Shown: piece by piece, positions 11,184 to 22,330 of the stretch
Layout: each line of letters opens with the position of its first letter
Numbering within the stretch: the stretch's first letter is position 1
Program-made: the position numbers and the translations under genes
Assembly (NCBI GenBank): GCA_030549175.1
Contig: JAUKUA010000010.1
Span: 1 to 64,000, forward strand
Length of the DNA stretch: 64,000 nt
Direction: 5' to 3'
Source: Lasiosphaeris hirsuta
Lineage: Eukaryota; Ascomycota; Sordariomycetes; Sordariales; Lasiosphaeriaceae
Notes under the pieces: generated by a model
Seen by the model: only the letters and a program-made list of their open reading frames with translations
The model's database searches: none
Told to the model about the DNA's origin: nothing

Positions 11184-12045
11184 TTATTTGCCAGCTAGCC
11201 CAGAACACTCGGGCCATCGCCGAAGGGCCGATCTGGCAAGAGCTAGAGCCTGGCGAAGCTCAGCAATCTCCTACTCCTGCTTCGCAAGCTGCTCTCGAGC
11301 CTTGGCTGCGTCTCGTCTCTCGACCCTCAAAGCCCGATCTCTGGCCGCCATCTTTTGATCTCTGGCTGCAATCTACCGATCCTTGGCCGCCACGAGCTCT
11401 GAGAGTAGCTTGTCGTCTGAATCGTCCTTACGTTTGCGCTTGCGAGGATTGAGGGGCAGTGCAGATTCGATGCGGCAGAGCTCCTGCAGCTCACGAATAA
11501 CGGTGGCGAAAGGGATATGAACAGTTAGCTTCTAGCCAGATCTAGCAGAACGTGGAGGTTAGGCACTGTAGGTACGGCATGTTCAAAGGAGAACAGAGGG
11601 AGAGAAAGGACGAACCTATTACGTGGACGGATAAGTTCGAAGGTAATTCGAAAGGCAGCTAATCGCTAGCATCAACCAGGTCGGATAGGTAGAGATCGAT
11701 ACCAGCGCCGCCTTAGGACAAAGGAACCTAGTCTACCACGGTTGTGATGATACTATCTTGGATGGTCTAGACACTGATAGCGGTGCGATCAAGAGCTTGG
11801 GCTGTTCTGAGGATCTTTTCGCCTGTGACGGCATAATATAAATCGACGTACATGACGGTCTGGATTTTTCTCTTAGGCTCGGTAAGATATGCCTTGTACT
11901 TGGCCTCCAGCTGCTTACGGGAGAAGCGGCGGCTGTAACCAGTCTCCCCAATAAGCGTGGGAAGGAGAAACCCGCGTTTACCAAGCGTAAATTCAGGCTT
12001 AGTGAATGACTTGTTGTAAGCATAAACTGGCAACCGGTTCTTATA
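11184..12045 (-). pseudogene. Coiled-coil protein relic with a basic segment
   Basis: The upstream part reads PVYAYNKSFTKPEFTLGKRG and then RRFSRKQLEAKYKAYLTEPK and continues through TAG stops (TISV*TIQDSIITTVVD*). After a frameshift near 11560 it continues as KLTVHIPFATVIRELQEL, a basic PRKRKRKDDSDDK stretch, then LLSELVAAKDR*IAARDQKM and AKAREQLAKQE*EIAELRQA, to TAA at 11184-11186. The Lys/Arg stretch resembles a nuclear localisation signal and the tail is a strong coiled coil. The starred positions are TAG where Gln fits, consistent with RIP. I do not recognise the family; a chromatin-related or transposon-encoded protein is possible but unproven. That the two halves are one gene is inferred from shared strand and spacing. 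Confidence 0.5.
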
Positions 12046-13764
12046 TTAATAGGGACGGTAAATTGGTGTCGAGGTGGCCTGTTACCACGCGCTAGCAATA
12101 GCTAACACGCCCACTAACAGATTTCCGCTCCCAGACCCTCCAAAGTTCCAACTTCCTCCCAACACACACAATCGAGATGCCACCGCACCATACCGCACCA
12201 TTTGAAGCACTATTTTAATATACCAGGCTCGCCAAATTTGTCGCCAATTGAGAACTGCTGGCGTAATACTAAGCAGTATATTCGTACGGAGCGAACACTA
12301 TCTATCGGGTCCTGAAGAATTCAAGCAATTGATCAAGGCTGGCGGGGCGAGAATTCCGCAATTGACTATCAATCGCTTGGTAGATTCTGTGGTAGTGCGG
12401 ATGCAGGATGTGTTAGCCTCTGATGGCTAGATGACAGGGTGGTAGGTTGAAAGACTTATAAGTGCCTGTATTTATATAGAAATTTGGCCTGCTGTTAAGT
12501 ACTGTGAGGTAGACAGTCCCTGTTAATATAAGAACCGCTTGACTGGCTAACCGGCGTGAGATTGTAGCTTACAAACTGGGTTGCTGATCGCGAATCGTCA
12601 GCCTATGTGATTTCCCAAAAACATTTACGTTCTCAGAGACTATACGAGTCCCTCGGAGGTATGGCCCAGTATCTCACACTTACAGATGGAATTCAGTGTG
12701 ACCCCGGACCATACGACTACGCCTACGACGTCAAAATGCTCGGCTCGTCGCACCAGATTCCATGTCTCACACATGCATGTGGTACGAGCAGTTGGTGAGC
12801 TTTCGATTCTCTGATGCCAGGCTTCGCCATGAAAAATAGCCTACAACGGCACATTTCTCCCGGGTATGCGGTCTCCCACGCGGCCCTGAGCCGCAACTAC
12901 GCAGCTCAGCAGTTAATGGGCGTATCCGTCGAGCTGGGTGCGGAGCGCCCTAGACGCAAGATTTGGCGGTTTGGATTCAAGACGATTATCTTGCTGACTT
13001 CCAAGCAGGGCTTCTCTCGTCGTGGCGGCTATTGCTTGCTCGGACAGCTTCTATACGGTGCAGTAGTGCCAGCGCAAGTGCTGCACGAAATAGTCCATGC
13101 CCATCACACCATCGTTGTCGTCGCCGATGCCTGCTCTGACCAGGGGTAGATCCGATCTTATCCCCACCCACGGAAAACGGCCGACGCGTAGCAGTCATGG
13201 GCTAGACGATACCGTAACGCCACACCTTCGTAGGTGGCCACGGCACTAAGTGCCATCCCACTTCGTCCCCAGCAAGAGGTCCATGTGGCGACCACGATGA
13301 TACCGATTTCCCAGGCTAACGTCTCCAACAGCCCCCCTGGATACTTCTGTTTGCTTGGACCTAGCCACTGTGCGGATTCATACCGGAGAAACCCCTGTGG
13401 ACCCATGATACCAACTCGGTTGTATCGCCCCTACGTCCACGATGACGTGCCGTGGTCACTTTAGCTTACCGCCATCTTCCTCCTTCTCTTACACCACTCG
13501 AACGACGCCTTAACAGTCGATAGCCCTACGTAGACCAACATGAATATGAACTCTCTTCCCGGCAGATGGCGGGTAAAGGTCAGATCAGGGTAATTCAACC
13601 TTGGCCTAGTCACCCCTTGCACCACTGCTAGGTACGTAAGGTCTCGCACCATCGCCCGTCATGGCTCTCGCTATCGCTCACACTTACTACAGGTCTATGC
13701 TCCCTGAGGTAGCGTTAAAGACAACATCGGTCTCGTCTTCCAAAGTAGCTTATCAGGTTGAGGC
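12046..13764. other. Degraded sequence, no recognised gene
   Basis: Open frames at 12248-12430, 12607-12798 and 12814-13149 (plus) and at 13158-13406 and 13461-13652 (minus) do not join into a product I can identify. Base composition is balanced, unlike the RIP blocks, so these look like old gene fragments. Confidence 0.4.
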
Positions 13765-13772
13765 CTGGATAC

Positions 13773-14058
13773 CAGGGTGGTCGACGATATATTCGTACAG
13801 GGATGTCGAATATTCGCGAATTTCGTGCGCCGAAATCGGTAGATGATTCCTGTGGCGCAAACGCTAAAATTTAGTAAGATGAATACTATAACTTAGCGAG
13901 CTGTCGCTAAGCTACAGCGGGTATTTCCCCTTTGCTTTTGCTGTCAGTTTCGCTCCCTATGGTGCGCCGCAACAGCAGTCTTCATCTCGCAAAGTTTTAG
14001 CGCATCATACTCGACGAATATTCGTACAGGGGTGTCGAATATATTGTCGACCACCCTG
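13773..14058. mobile_element. Non-autonomous hAT-type element (MITE), 286 bp
   Basis: Both ends are CAGGGTGGTCGAC on facing strands, and the inverted repeat continues one mismatch later through ATATATTCG, giving terminal repeats of 23 bp. It is flanked by a perfect 8-bp direct repeat CTGGATAC at 13765-13772 and 14059-14066. An 8-bp duplication with a CAG start is typical of the hAT superfamily. A subterminal motif with core TACAGGGRTGTCGAATA occurs at both ends in the same orientation (about 13795 and 14022). The interior has no coding frame. It lies in an old degraded region, and the clean duplication suggests it arrived after most of the decay around it. Confidence 0.85.
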
Positions 14059-14066
14059 CTGGATAC

Positions 14067-14767
14067 CCGCATTGGCGAATACCGCAGTAGCAAAACACAA
14101 AGGATTCGCCGAGGGATTCCCACAACGCTGCTGCGTATGATCATCGTAGGCGTGGGCGTCAAAGTCGGGGTGGATCTTGGAGGCCACGACCTCCGACATA
14201 CTTAGGCACAGGGGCATATACTGTATCTGGTCGTACCGACGATCGGCAAGGCGATCTTTCTCGACCACATCGTCGACATCGATGCTAGGATGTTGACCAA
14301 GGTCATGCTCAGCTTGTGACGCTACACGGATTTCCATCATGTTGCCAACGCTGGTGGGACCCGCCGTGATGCTCCCCGGGCATATGCTTGATTTGGCCAA
14401 CCTGCAGACTATTATCGCAGTTGCGGATGTCTACAACATGGCTGGTGCTGTTACTCTGGGCTTCCGGCCCGAGGACGGCGTTTATATCCCTACGTGTACT
14501 GGGAATGCGCATGGGAAGAATGCGGAAGCCGTCGATGGTGGAACCATGATTCTCAAAGATCCACTGACGAGGGTGTTGTCTGCATACTTGTCCACGACCA
14601 CCAGAACCTCGCGGGACGAGGAATTTAGGTGCCGTTCCTTGGTGTCTTGTTTGTGTAGGTACTGAGAGCACAATATATTCTCGTGGCGCACCAGGCTCCA
14701 GCTAACATCCCGTAACACGCCGCGGGGTTATTGCTGTTCTTGGGAGGACGACGCGCCCTGCAAATTA
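14067..14767. other. Degraded coding-like sequence, function unknown
   Basis: Overlapping frames on both strands (minus 14005-14400, plus 14339-14665) keep balanced composition, but none shows a family motif I trust. The element at 13773-14058 split whatever sequence was here, because the same 8 bp occurs at both junctions. Confidence 0.4.
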
Positions 14768-15112
14768 CTACTGGAGGAAGTCAATAGGCCAGCGGGGCTC
14801 TCTCTCTCGAACGGCAATGGCAGGGGTCTTGATCTTGGCCTTGGCCTTGCCCTTGGCTCTCTTGGTCTTGGGCGGAGAGATAGGAATGATCGGGAAGTCA
14901 GGGGTTAGCCGTTCGGGGGGTAGAGGGGGTATCGGATCGTTGTCAAGCCACTCTTGGGCATCCAACGGCCGGCTGACGGAGGACACATCAATGGTTTGCT
15001 GGAAAAAATTGCTGTCCCCCTGCGTTCTAATTTTACTGCGTTTTGCCTTGTGAAAAGGCTGTTTTGTGAAAGACGTTGGACAGAAGCAACGCTTGCAGTG
15101 GGCTGCAGTCAA
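14768..15112 (-). pseudogene. Gene fragment with a Lys-rich tail, family unknown
   Basis: A 114-codon minus-strand frame. It reads as a Pro-rich linker (DNDPIPPLPPERLTPDFPII) followed by a basic tail (PPKTKRAKGKAKAKIKTP) and a clean stop after PIDFLQ. That is the look of the C-terminal end of a nuclear or nucleic-acid-binding protein. No upstream continuation was found, so it is probably the tail of a lost gene. Confidence 0.3.
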
Positions 15113-15456
15113 TTCAGGGGCTTATCTGAAGATAGGCCGAAGGTGGTGTGGGCGTGGGAGCTACTTAATACTACTGCAATACATCTTCACAAGCGTGCGC
15201 CTAATTTTGTCTCTTTTTCTGACGGAGTCGCACACAGGGTTGCTGAGCCGATCACGCCCTCAACATCTTCAATTCAATTGCTTCCTTCCACCACAACAAC
15301 AGCGGTCCGCGATATCCATCCACAACATCGCTCAACGCTAACATAGTCATTACAGATCAATTCTACGGGTTCAAAAGCATCGAATTCGACCTTTTCCAGC
15401 CGAATACCGCTGCACGCGCCTGCAGGAGGAGAGCTAAGACATTCCTACATGAGAGC

Positions 15457-15522
15457 TAGGATCACGATGCAGGAGCGTTAGGATCGCGATGCAAGAGCGT
15501 TAGGATCGCGATGCAAGGACCC
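15457..15522. repeat. Three tandem 22-bp units
   Basis: Three near-identical 22-bp units containing GGATCGCGATGCAAGAGCG. The first unit differs by transitions (CACGATGCAGG). No coding role is evident. Confidence 0.75.
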
Positions 15523-15827
15523 GGGTTATAGAACAGCAGCGCGGTCCAAAGAACACTCCGGCCGCCATACCAGTTGCCGTGGCTTTACCGGGCACACGAG
15601 TTTCGAATGTCCCGAGCTAACGTACGCCGCGGAAGATCTCAGGTGGTTCCTAAGAACGCCAGCGCCAGGGCAAAGCGCTCCATGCCAAAGCTAGTGAAGA
15701 AGAACGCTCCCAGGCCTTTGGAGAAGTGCGCACGGCGCCAGCTATTAAACTGGGAGCTAAATCTCAGTGAAGATGAGGGTATTCGCAGTGCCAGATCTGG
15801 TGTACGGATACCAGAAAAGAGGACCAT

Positions 15828-15871
15828 ATAGAAGGCACGGACCAACAATGCAACCAACTAACAATACAACA
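15828..15871 (+). repeat. Left arm of an inverted repeat pair
   Basis: About 40 bp, with cores GAAGGCACGG and ACCAACAATGCAACCAACT. It matches the reverse complement of 17262-17303 with only transitions between the arms. The motif ACTAACAATGNAAC occurs twice in tandem within the arm. It may be a terminal or subterminal repeat of a decayed DNA element. Confidence 0.6.
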
Positions 15872-16069
15872 TCGCAATTTGCGACGCGACACGACAACCA
15901 CCTCATTTCAATCCGGGCCCATTCCTTCATTTTTGCAGCAAATAACACCAAATTTGCCGTGGCTACTATACGAGAGCAGAAGATTCGGTCTGCAATTGAA
16001 GAATTCAACAATAACGTGGACCAGCACGTTACTACGGAGTATAGACAAGTACAATATATTAAAGACTAA

Positions 16070-16870
16070 AACTTAGGCTAGAACTATTATAAGTTCCTTC
16101 CTAACTAACTATATAGTAGTCACGGCTTTAGACTTTACTAATTAAGTCTTTATCATTAAGGTAATTATTATTAATTACTAAAGATTTATCTCCGTTATTA
16201 TCTTTATGAAGGTATCTTTCTAAGGTTAATAGTATCTCTATTAAGTTAAAGATTACAAAGATATTTATAATTAAAAGTATAATTACTTTCTTATAGACTA
16301 GAGTAATAATCTTATAGTAATAAAATGGTTAAAGGATATTTATTTATTAGAAATAAAACCTCTAAGGTTAAATAATTAGTAACTAGTTATTTTAAGCAAG
16401 TACTTTACTTATGATACTAAGAAATTTATATATTATTATTATTAACTATATTTTCGTTTTTTATCTTTTGTTTTATAACTTCTATAAGTTACAACCTTTT
16501 AATAAGAGTATTTTCTTGCCTCTTAAGATCCATTTTAGGTAAAATATCAAGACGTTAGCTTACTATATAATACCATTGTTAGCTAACAAATAAAGGTTCC
16601 TTCTTTATTATAGAAATTTCTTATAATATATATAATAACTTTGAAAAGACTAGAATATAGCCGTTTAACCCGTCAACTATACTCGATGACCCCGAAATAT
16701 TAATCAGAGATGTCTCCCCCCCATAGATACGGACCCTTACCCCCATATCACTACTACAGTTGGCTTATCGTTTCTAAACACTCCTAAGAAGGCCAGCGAT
16801 GTTCGTGAGGTTGTCGAGAACCTCCGTAGGTACTTTCTTTAGGCTATAGAACTCTCAAGGTACTATATTA
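16070..16870. other. AT-rich RIP-mutated block
   Basis: Sequence turns abruptly to TA-dominated DNA with few CA or TG dinucleotides and stops in every frame. This is the composition of RIP-treated repeats elsewhere in the window. No domain can be read. It lies between the arms of the inverted repeat at 15828-15871 and 17262-17303, so it may be the interior of a dead transposon. Confidence 0.6.
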
Positions 16871-16874
16871 TAAG

Positions 16875-17123
16875 ATGGAGAAAGTACTAGATATAGCTAC
16901 AACAAAGATGGTAGCCTTAATAACCAATAACAACCGCACAAAAGAAAATCTTCGTACAGCTCAGCCCCACAGCAAAAGAAAGATACGAGTGTCAGCTAAC
17001 GATAGATTCGCTACAATAGAGGATATCATTAAGGCCGAGGAGGCTAGTCATCAGCCCCCCAAGCGCTGGAGGGGGTACGGAGGTAGGATGTGGAACCAGT
17101 GGTTAAAGAGGCATAGGAAATGA
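16875..17123 (+). CDS. Short basic hypothetical ORF
   Basis: An 82-codon frame from ATG at 16875, with VSANDRFATIEDIIKAEEAS followed by a basic Trp-rich end (PPKRWRGYGGRMWNQWLKRH). It looks like real protein sequence rather than chance, but it is short and sits inside the bracketed RIP block, so it may be the 3' end of a transposon gene. No family recognised. Confidence 0.3.
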   Translation: MEKVLDIATTKMVALITNNNRTKENLRTAQPHSKRKIRVSANDRFATIEDIIKAEEASHQPPKRWRGYGGRMWNQWLKRHRK

Positions 17124-17261
17124 TTATCTACGGGCTTGATCGGCTTCGCTGGGCTCAGGAGATGTAGGCTGTACTTTCTTGTATACAAATGGGTAGGGAG
17201 ATGGATGTTATGGTCATGATAACGGTGGGGGGTGCCCCTACAGATTCCGTTACATTGTTAG

Positions 17262-17303
17262 TCGGTTGCATTGTTAGTCCGTACCTTCTACAGGGGACCA
17301 TAT
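17262..17303 (-). repeat. Right arm of the inverted repeat pair
   Basis: Reverse complement of the arm at 15828-15871, differing at about five positions, all transitions. The two arms enclose roughly 1.4 kb. Confidence 0.6.
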
Positions 17304-18594
17304 AGAGTAGGACGATATAAAAGTGGATCAGGAGGATTAGGGGGTCCCGACCCAGAAGCCCAGGGGTCGCCCACGCGGGTCTAACAACAAGAACAACACT
17401 AACACCGAGACCGCGATAGTTATTACAGCGCATAGGACCAAGCTTTTGAAAAGGCCAAGCCTAGGGGCCGGCTGTTGATAAGTCAAGGCTCACAGGAGCC
17501 AGCCGCCACCCAAAAAAAAAAAACGCCAGGCAACGGACCATTTGGGGCCTCCCATTGCCAAAAGGACTACTCATAGCGGGCGGGTAGTGCGCCCCCGTAA
17601 CATTCCATGTTATCAACTACACACCCTCTCCCGAGTATCACTATAATGCCGGCCTATGGTGTCGCACGCGTGATTCGCTTCCGTTAGACGCCTTTGGAAA
17701 AGGCTGGGAGAGCAGAGAAGGGTGAAGGTTTGGGTGCTTGTATCGTTTTCGGGCTTGCCGGTTACACTTGCGCCGCGATCTTGTTGGCGGCCTATGTCTA
17801 ACGTAATCACAGAAACGTACCGTATGGCCCTGATGTCATGGCAGAATAGGTGGGTAGTGGGTATAGGCCTCTGTGGGCACCAGCCCAACAAAGTCACCAG
17901 CTCTGTCGAGGGAAAGTAGCTCTAACATATTTCATCACTAATCTAGCTAACCGCTGCGTTATATAGATCTTTTGTCAAGTCAATGAGTGGTTGGAGTTGG
18001 GGGAATGGAAAAGATAAGAGATGATACCCGTTTTATCCTTTGAAACCGTGACATTCAAGTCCTCATCTGTGATAGTAATTCGTGACCTGACTAATTTGTC
18101 AACCCACCTCCTTCCCGCGCCTGGCGTGGCCGGGAGCGGGATGTTGGTTCTAGGGTGGGAGGTGGTAGTTCCTCCAGGGGTAACAATAAGGGAATGGGGG
18201 TCTTCAACCTGCAGGTGGTGTGCTGGGTGTCCATTCTATTGGCCATGGGGGTATCAAAAGACTCGAGCGCTGGCGGGGTGGCGGGCTTGGCAGATCCTGC
18301 TTGTGTAACAACAACCACAAAGGCCCTGGGCGTTGGCTCATGCAAAGCCACATTGCCATGCACGAGCGAGGCCCAGCGCGGCCCCACCCCAGAGCCTTGT
18401 GACGGGACGGGTTGAGCGACGATTTCCTCGACTGGAAGATGTGTGTGGCTGTGGTGGTTGTATCGCCGCTGTGGCTCTCGGTCGCGTTGATGTTGTGCAT
18501 CTTCTCTCCTCTGGCATGAGATTCAGATCATATCGCTGGAGGCAGCGCGTTTCAAGCCATCACGCGCGTGACTCAATCCCAACTTTGGCCCTCA
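17304..18594. other. Non-coding spacer and putative promoter region
   Basis: Contains a run of 12 A near 17511-17522 and several overlapping frames on both strands at 18021-18617 that mirror one another. No family recognised. The last few hundred bases would be the promoter and leader of the membrane-protein gene that starts at 18595. Confidence 0.4.
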
Positions 18595-21144
18595 ATGTCG
18601 TTCGCTACATGCTCTGATGGTCAGTTGACCCAGCCGCTAATAAGTAGTGAAATTCAAGTGAACCAACAACAGAACCCCTCGGCTGCGTCCATCACCTCAT
18701 CCGCGGCGGGCAAACACGGCTTTCATCACCACCTCAATCCAACGCGTCCGATCCGATGGATCCGCCGAATCTGGGCGTCCTTCTTTACAGAGGACAGAGA
18801 AGTCCCCAAGGTGGTCATCCGCCAGGGCTTCTTCCACTGGCCGCTGTTCAAACACCTCTGGATCCATCTCATTCCCTGCCTCGCCACAGCGGCCGTCCTC
18901 GGGTTGAATCTGTGGCAGTTCGACCACGCGCGGCTCCGGGGCTACTACATTGGCGAGACGATACCGGGCGATTTCGAAGATGAAACCAAGCTCGACTGGC
19001 TGCAGTTCGCGGCTAAGCTGCACGAAATCAGCATCGTCGCCAGTCTCGGCACCGTTGTTTGGGACATGGTTCGCTACTTCCTCGTGTACAAACCGCTCGG
19101 GGTTCCGCTGGGCCTGGTCGGAGCGGGCTCGGCCTTCATGGAGCTGAAGTTCTTATTGTGCGTCAAGTTCCTGTCCCCTTGTCTTGGAACCCCTAGCAAA
19201 CTTAAGAGCCTAGACTAACACAGGGCAAAAAAAAAAAATAGCTCCAAGGAGCTCCACGGAATATGGAGAATGGACTACGGAATGGGCACCAAGATATCCG
19301 TCTTCCTCGCCATCACCCTCTTCTGTCTCATGGCCAACCTCGTGGGCCCCTCGAGCGCCATCCTACTGATCCCGAGGAACTACACGTGGCCGGTGGCCGA
19401 GTACCAGTTCTCCATCAACGGGACCGCCGACAGCGACCTCTGGCCGCGAGTGCTCACGGCGGCGCACATTGGGGGGGCCAACTGCAGGGGCGGGGCGGCC
19501 GCCATCGCCAGCCCGGGGTGCGTGGCGGGAGCGTACCCGCCCATCGCGCACTACTTCCGGTCCTTCACGGCGTACCCCTTTGGCGGCTCGTTCGAATTCA
19601 GCGCGACCGACAGCCGCACGTCGCGCATGCTGCACGGCAACACGCGCAACAAGATGACGCACTACTCGGAGACGTGGACCATGGCGCCGCACGCCGCCTC
19701 GGTGCTCGTGCACGAGGAGCTGCGGCTGATCTGGAGCAACCGGCTCAACGACGTGCCGCTCAACTACCGCAACGCCTTCCTACGCACCGTCCGCGCCGAC
19801 ACGACCGGCCCCGCCGTGCGCACCGCCTGCTCGCCCGCCCGGAACCTGTCAGCCTCCGTCTTCACCCAGGCCGGCGCCGACATGTTCCCCCTGTACTTCC
19901 CCGTCCTGCAGGAGGACCGCTTCTGGGTGCCCTACTTCCAGACCAACGGCTTCGGCGGCGGGCCCATCGGCCGTGTCCACCTCAACGCCTCCCTCCTCGA
20001 CCTTCCCCCGCGGCTCATCGACGGCCGCAACCTCGTCGTCAAAACAACATGGGTCTCCCTCCCGAACGGCTTCGGCGCCGCGTCCACCGGCCTGCTCATC
20101 CTCATGTCGGCCGCGGACCAGACGGGGCCGCACGGGGTGCGTTTCGAGCTGGGCATGGGGTGCGTGGTGGACGCGCGGTGGGCGCCAGCGCGTGACACGG
20201 TAACCTCCTCGCAGGCCGACTGGGCGTGGGCCGCCTACCGGTACCCGACCAAGACGGCGGGGCTCCGGCGGCGCGCGGCCCCCGCCGACGACGCCGGCCG
20301 CATGTGGGGTGACCGGCTGTTCCTGCCGGGGCGCGAGGCCGACGGCTAGCGCCGCGTACACCTGCAGCCCGGGTGGCTGCGCGCGCTAACGCCGGCGATC
20401 CCGGGCCGCGCCGGCAACGCTACCACGCTCGACGCGCTGTTTGAGGATACCGTGCCCAACGAGTGGGCCGTCGCCGAGCACCCGTCGATCCGCCAGTGTC
20501 TCGAGCTGTACCACAGCCCGTACCGCGTCGAGCTGGTCGTACTCACCGAGCACATCGTAGCCACCCTCGTCGCCGACGGCCTCGCGCGCCTGGGCCTGGG
20601 CCTGCAGGCCATGATCTGGGACCTCGAGCGGCCCATCGACAATGTCGGGCGAACCCGCGCGCCGTACCAGGACCTGTTCAGCCTGGGCGGCGTCGCGCTG
20701 CCGCCGCCGTACAACAGCCCCGACGGGACGCAGCTGGTCATGACGACCGAGGTGGCTGGGTATGGGCTGCGGTTGGAGGGGTTGAGTGGCGTGTTTGCCG
20801 CCGTGGTGCTGGGTCTGCATTTGCTTTTTGTCATTATCCACCTGGTCTTTGTCTTTTGGGTCTTTAGGGGTCAGACGATGGGTGCCTGGGAGAGTCTGAC
20901 TGAGTTTCTGCTGCTGGCTTTGGCGTCTTCCTCGGCCAAAGAGTTTGATGAGGACACGCGGGAGATGCTGAGCTGCGGAGGAGTGGGGGCTGAGAGGGCT
21001 ACTACTTTTGCTCGTCTGGTCCGTATAGAGTCGTCGTCAGATGGTGGTTCCCCTGGGCAGGAGGTTAGGTTGCGTCTTGGCAAGGGGGGAGACCGGCTGG
21101 AAAGACTGGAGCCTGGGAGGGTGTATGGTAAGCCACACCAATAG
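18595..21144 (+). pseudogene. Conserved fungal membrane protein, interrupted by one TAG
   Basis: Exon 1 runs 18595-19157; the intron 19158-19241 has a GTGCGT donor, CTAAC at 19214-19218 and a TAG acceptor; exon 2 runs 19242-21144. I start at ATG 18595; the frame is open further up but only from a GTG. The product would be about 820 residues: hydrophobic segments near 88-106, 143-163 and 203-224, a long ectodomain-like middle, and a last one near 704-729. LQFAAKLHEISIVASLGT and KPLGVPLGLVGAG match a widespread family of uncharacterised fungal multi-pass proteins (FAAK.HE..IV.SL and RG.P.GLL.AG blocks). TAG at 20347-20349 (codon 557) is the only break: reading continues in frame for 265 codons, including the last membrane segment. 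CAG to TAG by RIP would explain it. Two candidate introns across the stop would shift the frame. A shortened functional product is possible. Confidence 0.75.
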
Positions 21145-21434
21145 TACGGCGACATGTGAGACTCCCATGACTCAAGGTAGGCAGACTCTGTCTTGGTAGC
21201 ATCAGTGTGAATCGTTTCTTTCGAATGAGGTAATGAAAGTAATAAATGTGATGGCATGTGTGAGACAAAGTTCCCCTCTAGTTGTCCCTGATCACTTTCC
21301 GCCGGCCTCAGGTCCCTCCTTAACCTCCTGTACGCTAACTAATCCTCCTCATCTACTGGCAAGTTTTCCGCTTCAGCCCGCTCTTCTTGGTTGGCCACTT
21401 CGGACGGCATCAAGAGCTTGGGAGTAGAATCTTA
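21145..21434. other. Short spacer, nothing recognised
   Basis: Spacer between the membrane-protein gene and the minus-strand relics; no motif or repeat seen. Confidence 0.5.
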
Positions 21435-21840
21435 TTAGTCTCCCTTGTCCTCTTCAGGAGATAGTGAACGGCTTGCGGGCCGCGGCACATGATTCAACTC
21501 CTCCCCATAGCCCAAATTGAATTCGTGGGCCAGGATGTCGTTCCTTTCCCAAACCATCGTCCACCCCGATGTGGCATTTCCCTCGGATTCGAGCGAGATT
21601 CTCAGTGCCTCGCACAACTCCAGGCCCATTCGGTTTCCGGTATCGGTACCCCAAGCGTAGCCCGCGATCAGCCCTTTAGATGGGGGTGCTAGCTCCAGTC
21701 AGGCTCGACTTTCACCCCTAGCTTGGAGATCGCAGCCAGGCCGGCATCATAGTAATCAGGGATGATCATGGTGTCGCACTCGGCCTTGATGATGCGGCTG
21801 CTGATGCAATCCCAGAAAACCTCGGCCTGTGGCTGGTACC
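21435..21840 (-). pseudogene. Gene fragment, family unknown
   Basis: Two adjoining minus-strand pieces in different frames look like real protein: FWDCISSRIIKAECDTMIIP followed by DYYDAGLAAISKLGVKVEPD and a TAG, then GLIAGYAWGTDTGNRMGLEL continuing into a Trp/Glu-rich tail that ends at a normal stop. Together they suggest a C-terminal fragment of one enzyme-like gene with a frameshift near 21690. I cannot name the family. Confidence 0.35.
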
Positions 21841-21902
21841 TCCGGCTAGGAAACCGCCCTAGGTCATGGAACTAACTTTAACTTCAGAAGTGAATTTGGG
21901 TC

Positions 21903-22330
21903 TTAGGTTAATGCAAACGTTATCTCTTCAAGTCCGCTACCTAGAGCCTCGCCGTGTATAATGCCCTGGACATAGCGCTCGCCGATGAGACGGTAGCTCT
22001 GGCGGTTACGGCGCAGTAGGAACGACACCCTGCCGCCATGTACCGGTAAATCTGGTCGCCAGTTATGGCAGCGCCAGGGACGAGGCCGATATGGCCGCTC
22101 TTGTTGAAGCAGATATCTACCTTGTACAGGCGGCTGATGTCGTCCCAGAAGTAGTCCTTCGGGTTCGGGGCGCGGTGGTCGGCTCCCGCGCGCGCCAGCG
22201 CGTCCATGGCCTCGTCGCTACCTTCGTACTCGCACCCGAGCTAGGCGGCGACGCGCTCGGCGCGCCTGAAGATGTCGCTCATAAACCGGATCTCGCCGCG
22301 CCGCAAGGCCTCATGCTTAAACGCCCCATG
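21903..22330 (-). pseudogene. HET-domain protein relic
   Basis: Reading the minus strand, EIRFMSDIFRRAERV, a TAG, then LGCEYEGSDEAMDAL match the part of a HET domain around the VR.M..IY..A..V.VWLG block. Then DYFWDDI passes directly into RLYKVDICFNKSGHIGLVPG and, after a one-base shift near 22040, VSFLLRRNRQSYRLIGERY, VQGIIHGEAL and a normal stop (TAA at 21903-21905). The end resembles the C-terminal module of HET proteins (LVG..YVHG.M.GEA). The middle few hundred residues are missing, and the N-terminal half of the domain is absent. The copy is dead by deletion, stop and frameshift. HET proteins trigger vegetative incompatibility; this relic is unrelated in detail to the intact HET gene at 27806-29683. 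Confidence 0.65.

Noticed and set aside
14005..14100. ANAG motif suggesting a short-chain dehydrogenase
   Set aside because: No Rossmann glycine motif or YxxxK could be found in the same frame around it.
19263..20361. Long alternative frames on both strands over exon 2 of the membrane protein (310 aa plus, 170 aa minus)
   Set aside because: Pro/Arg/His-rich shadows of a GC-rich coding exon; the spliced frame carries the family blocks and hydrophobic segments.
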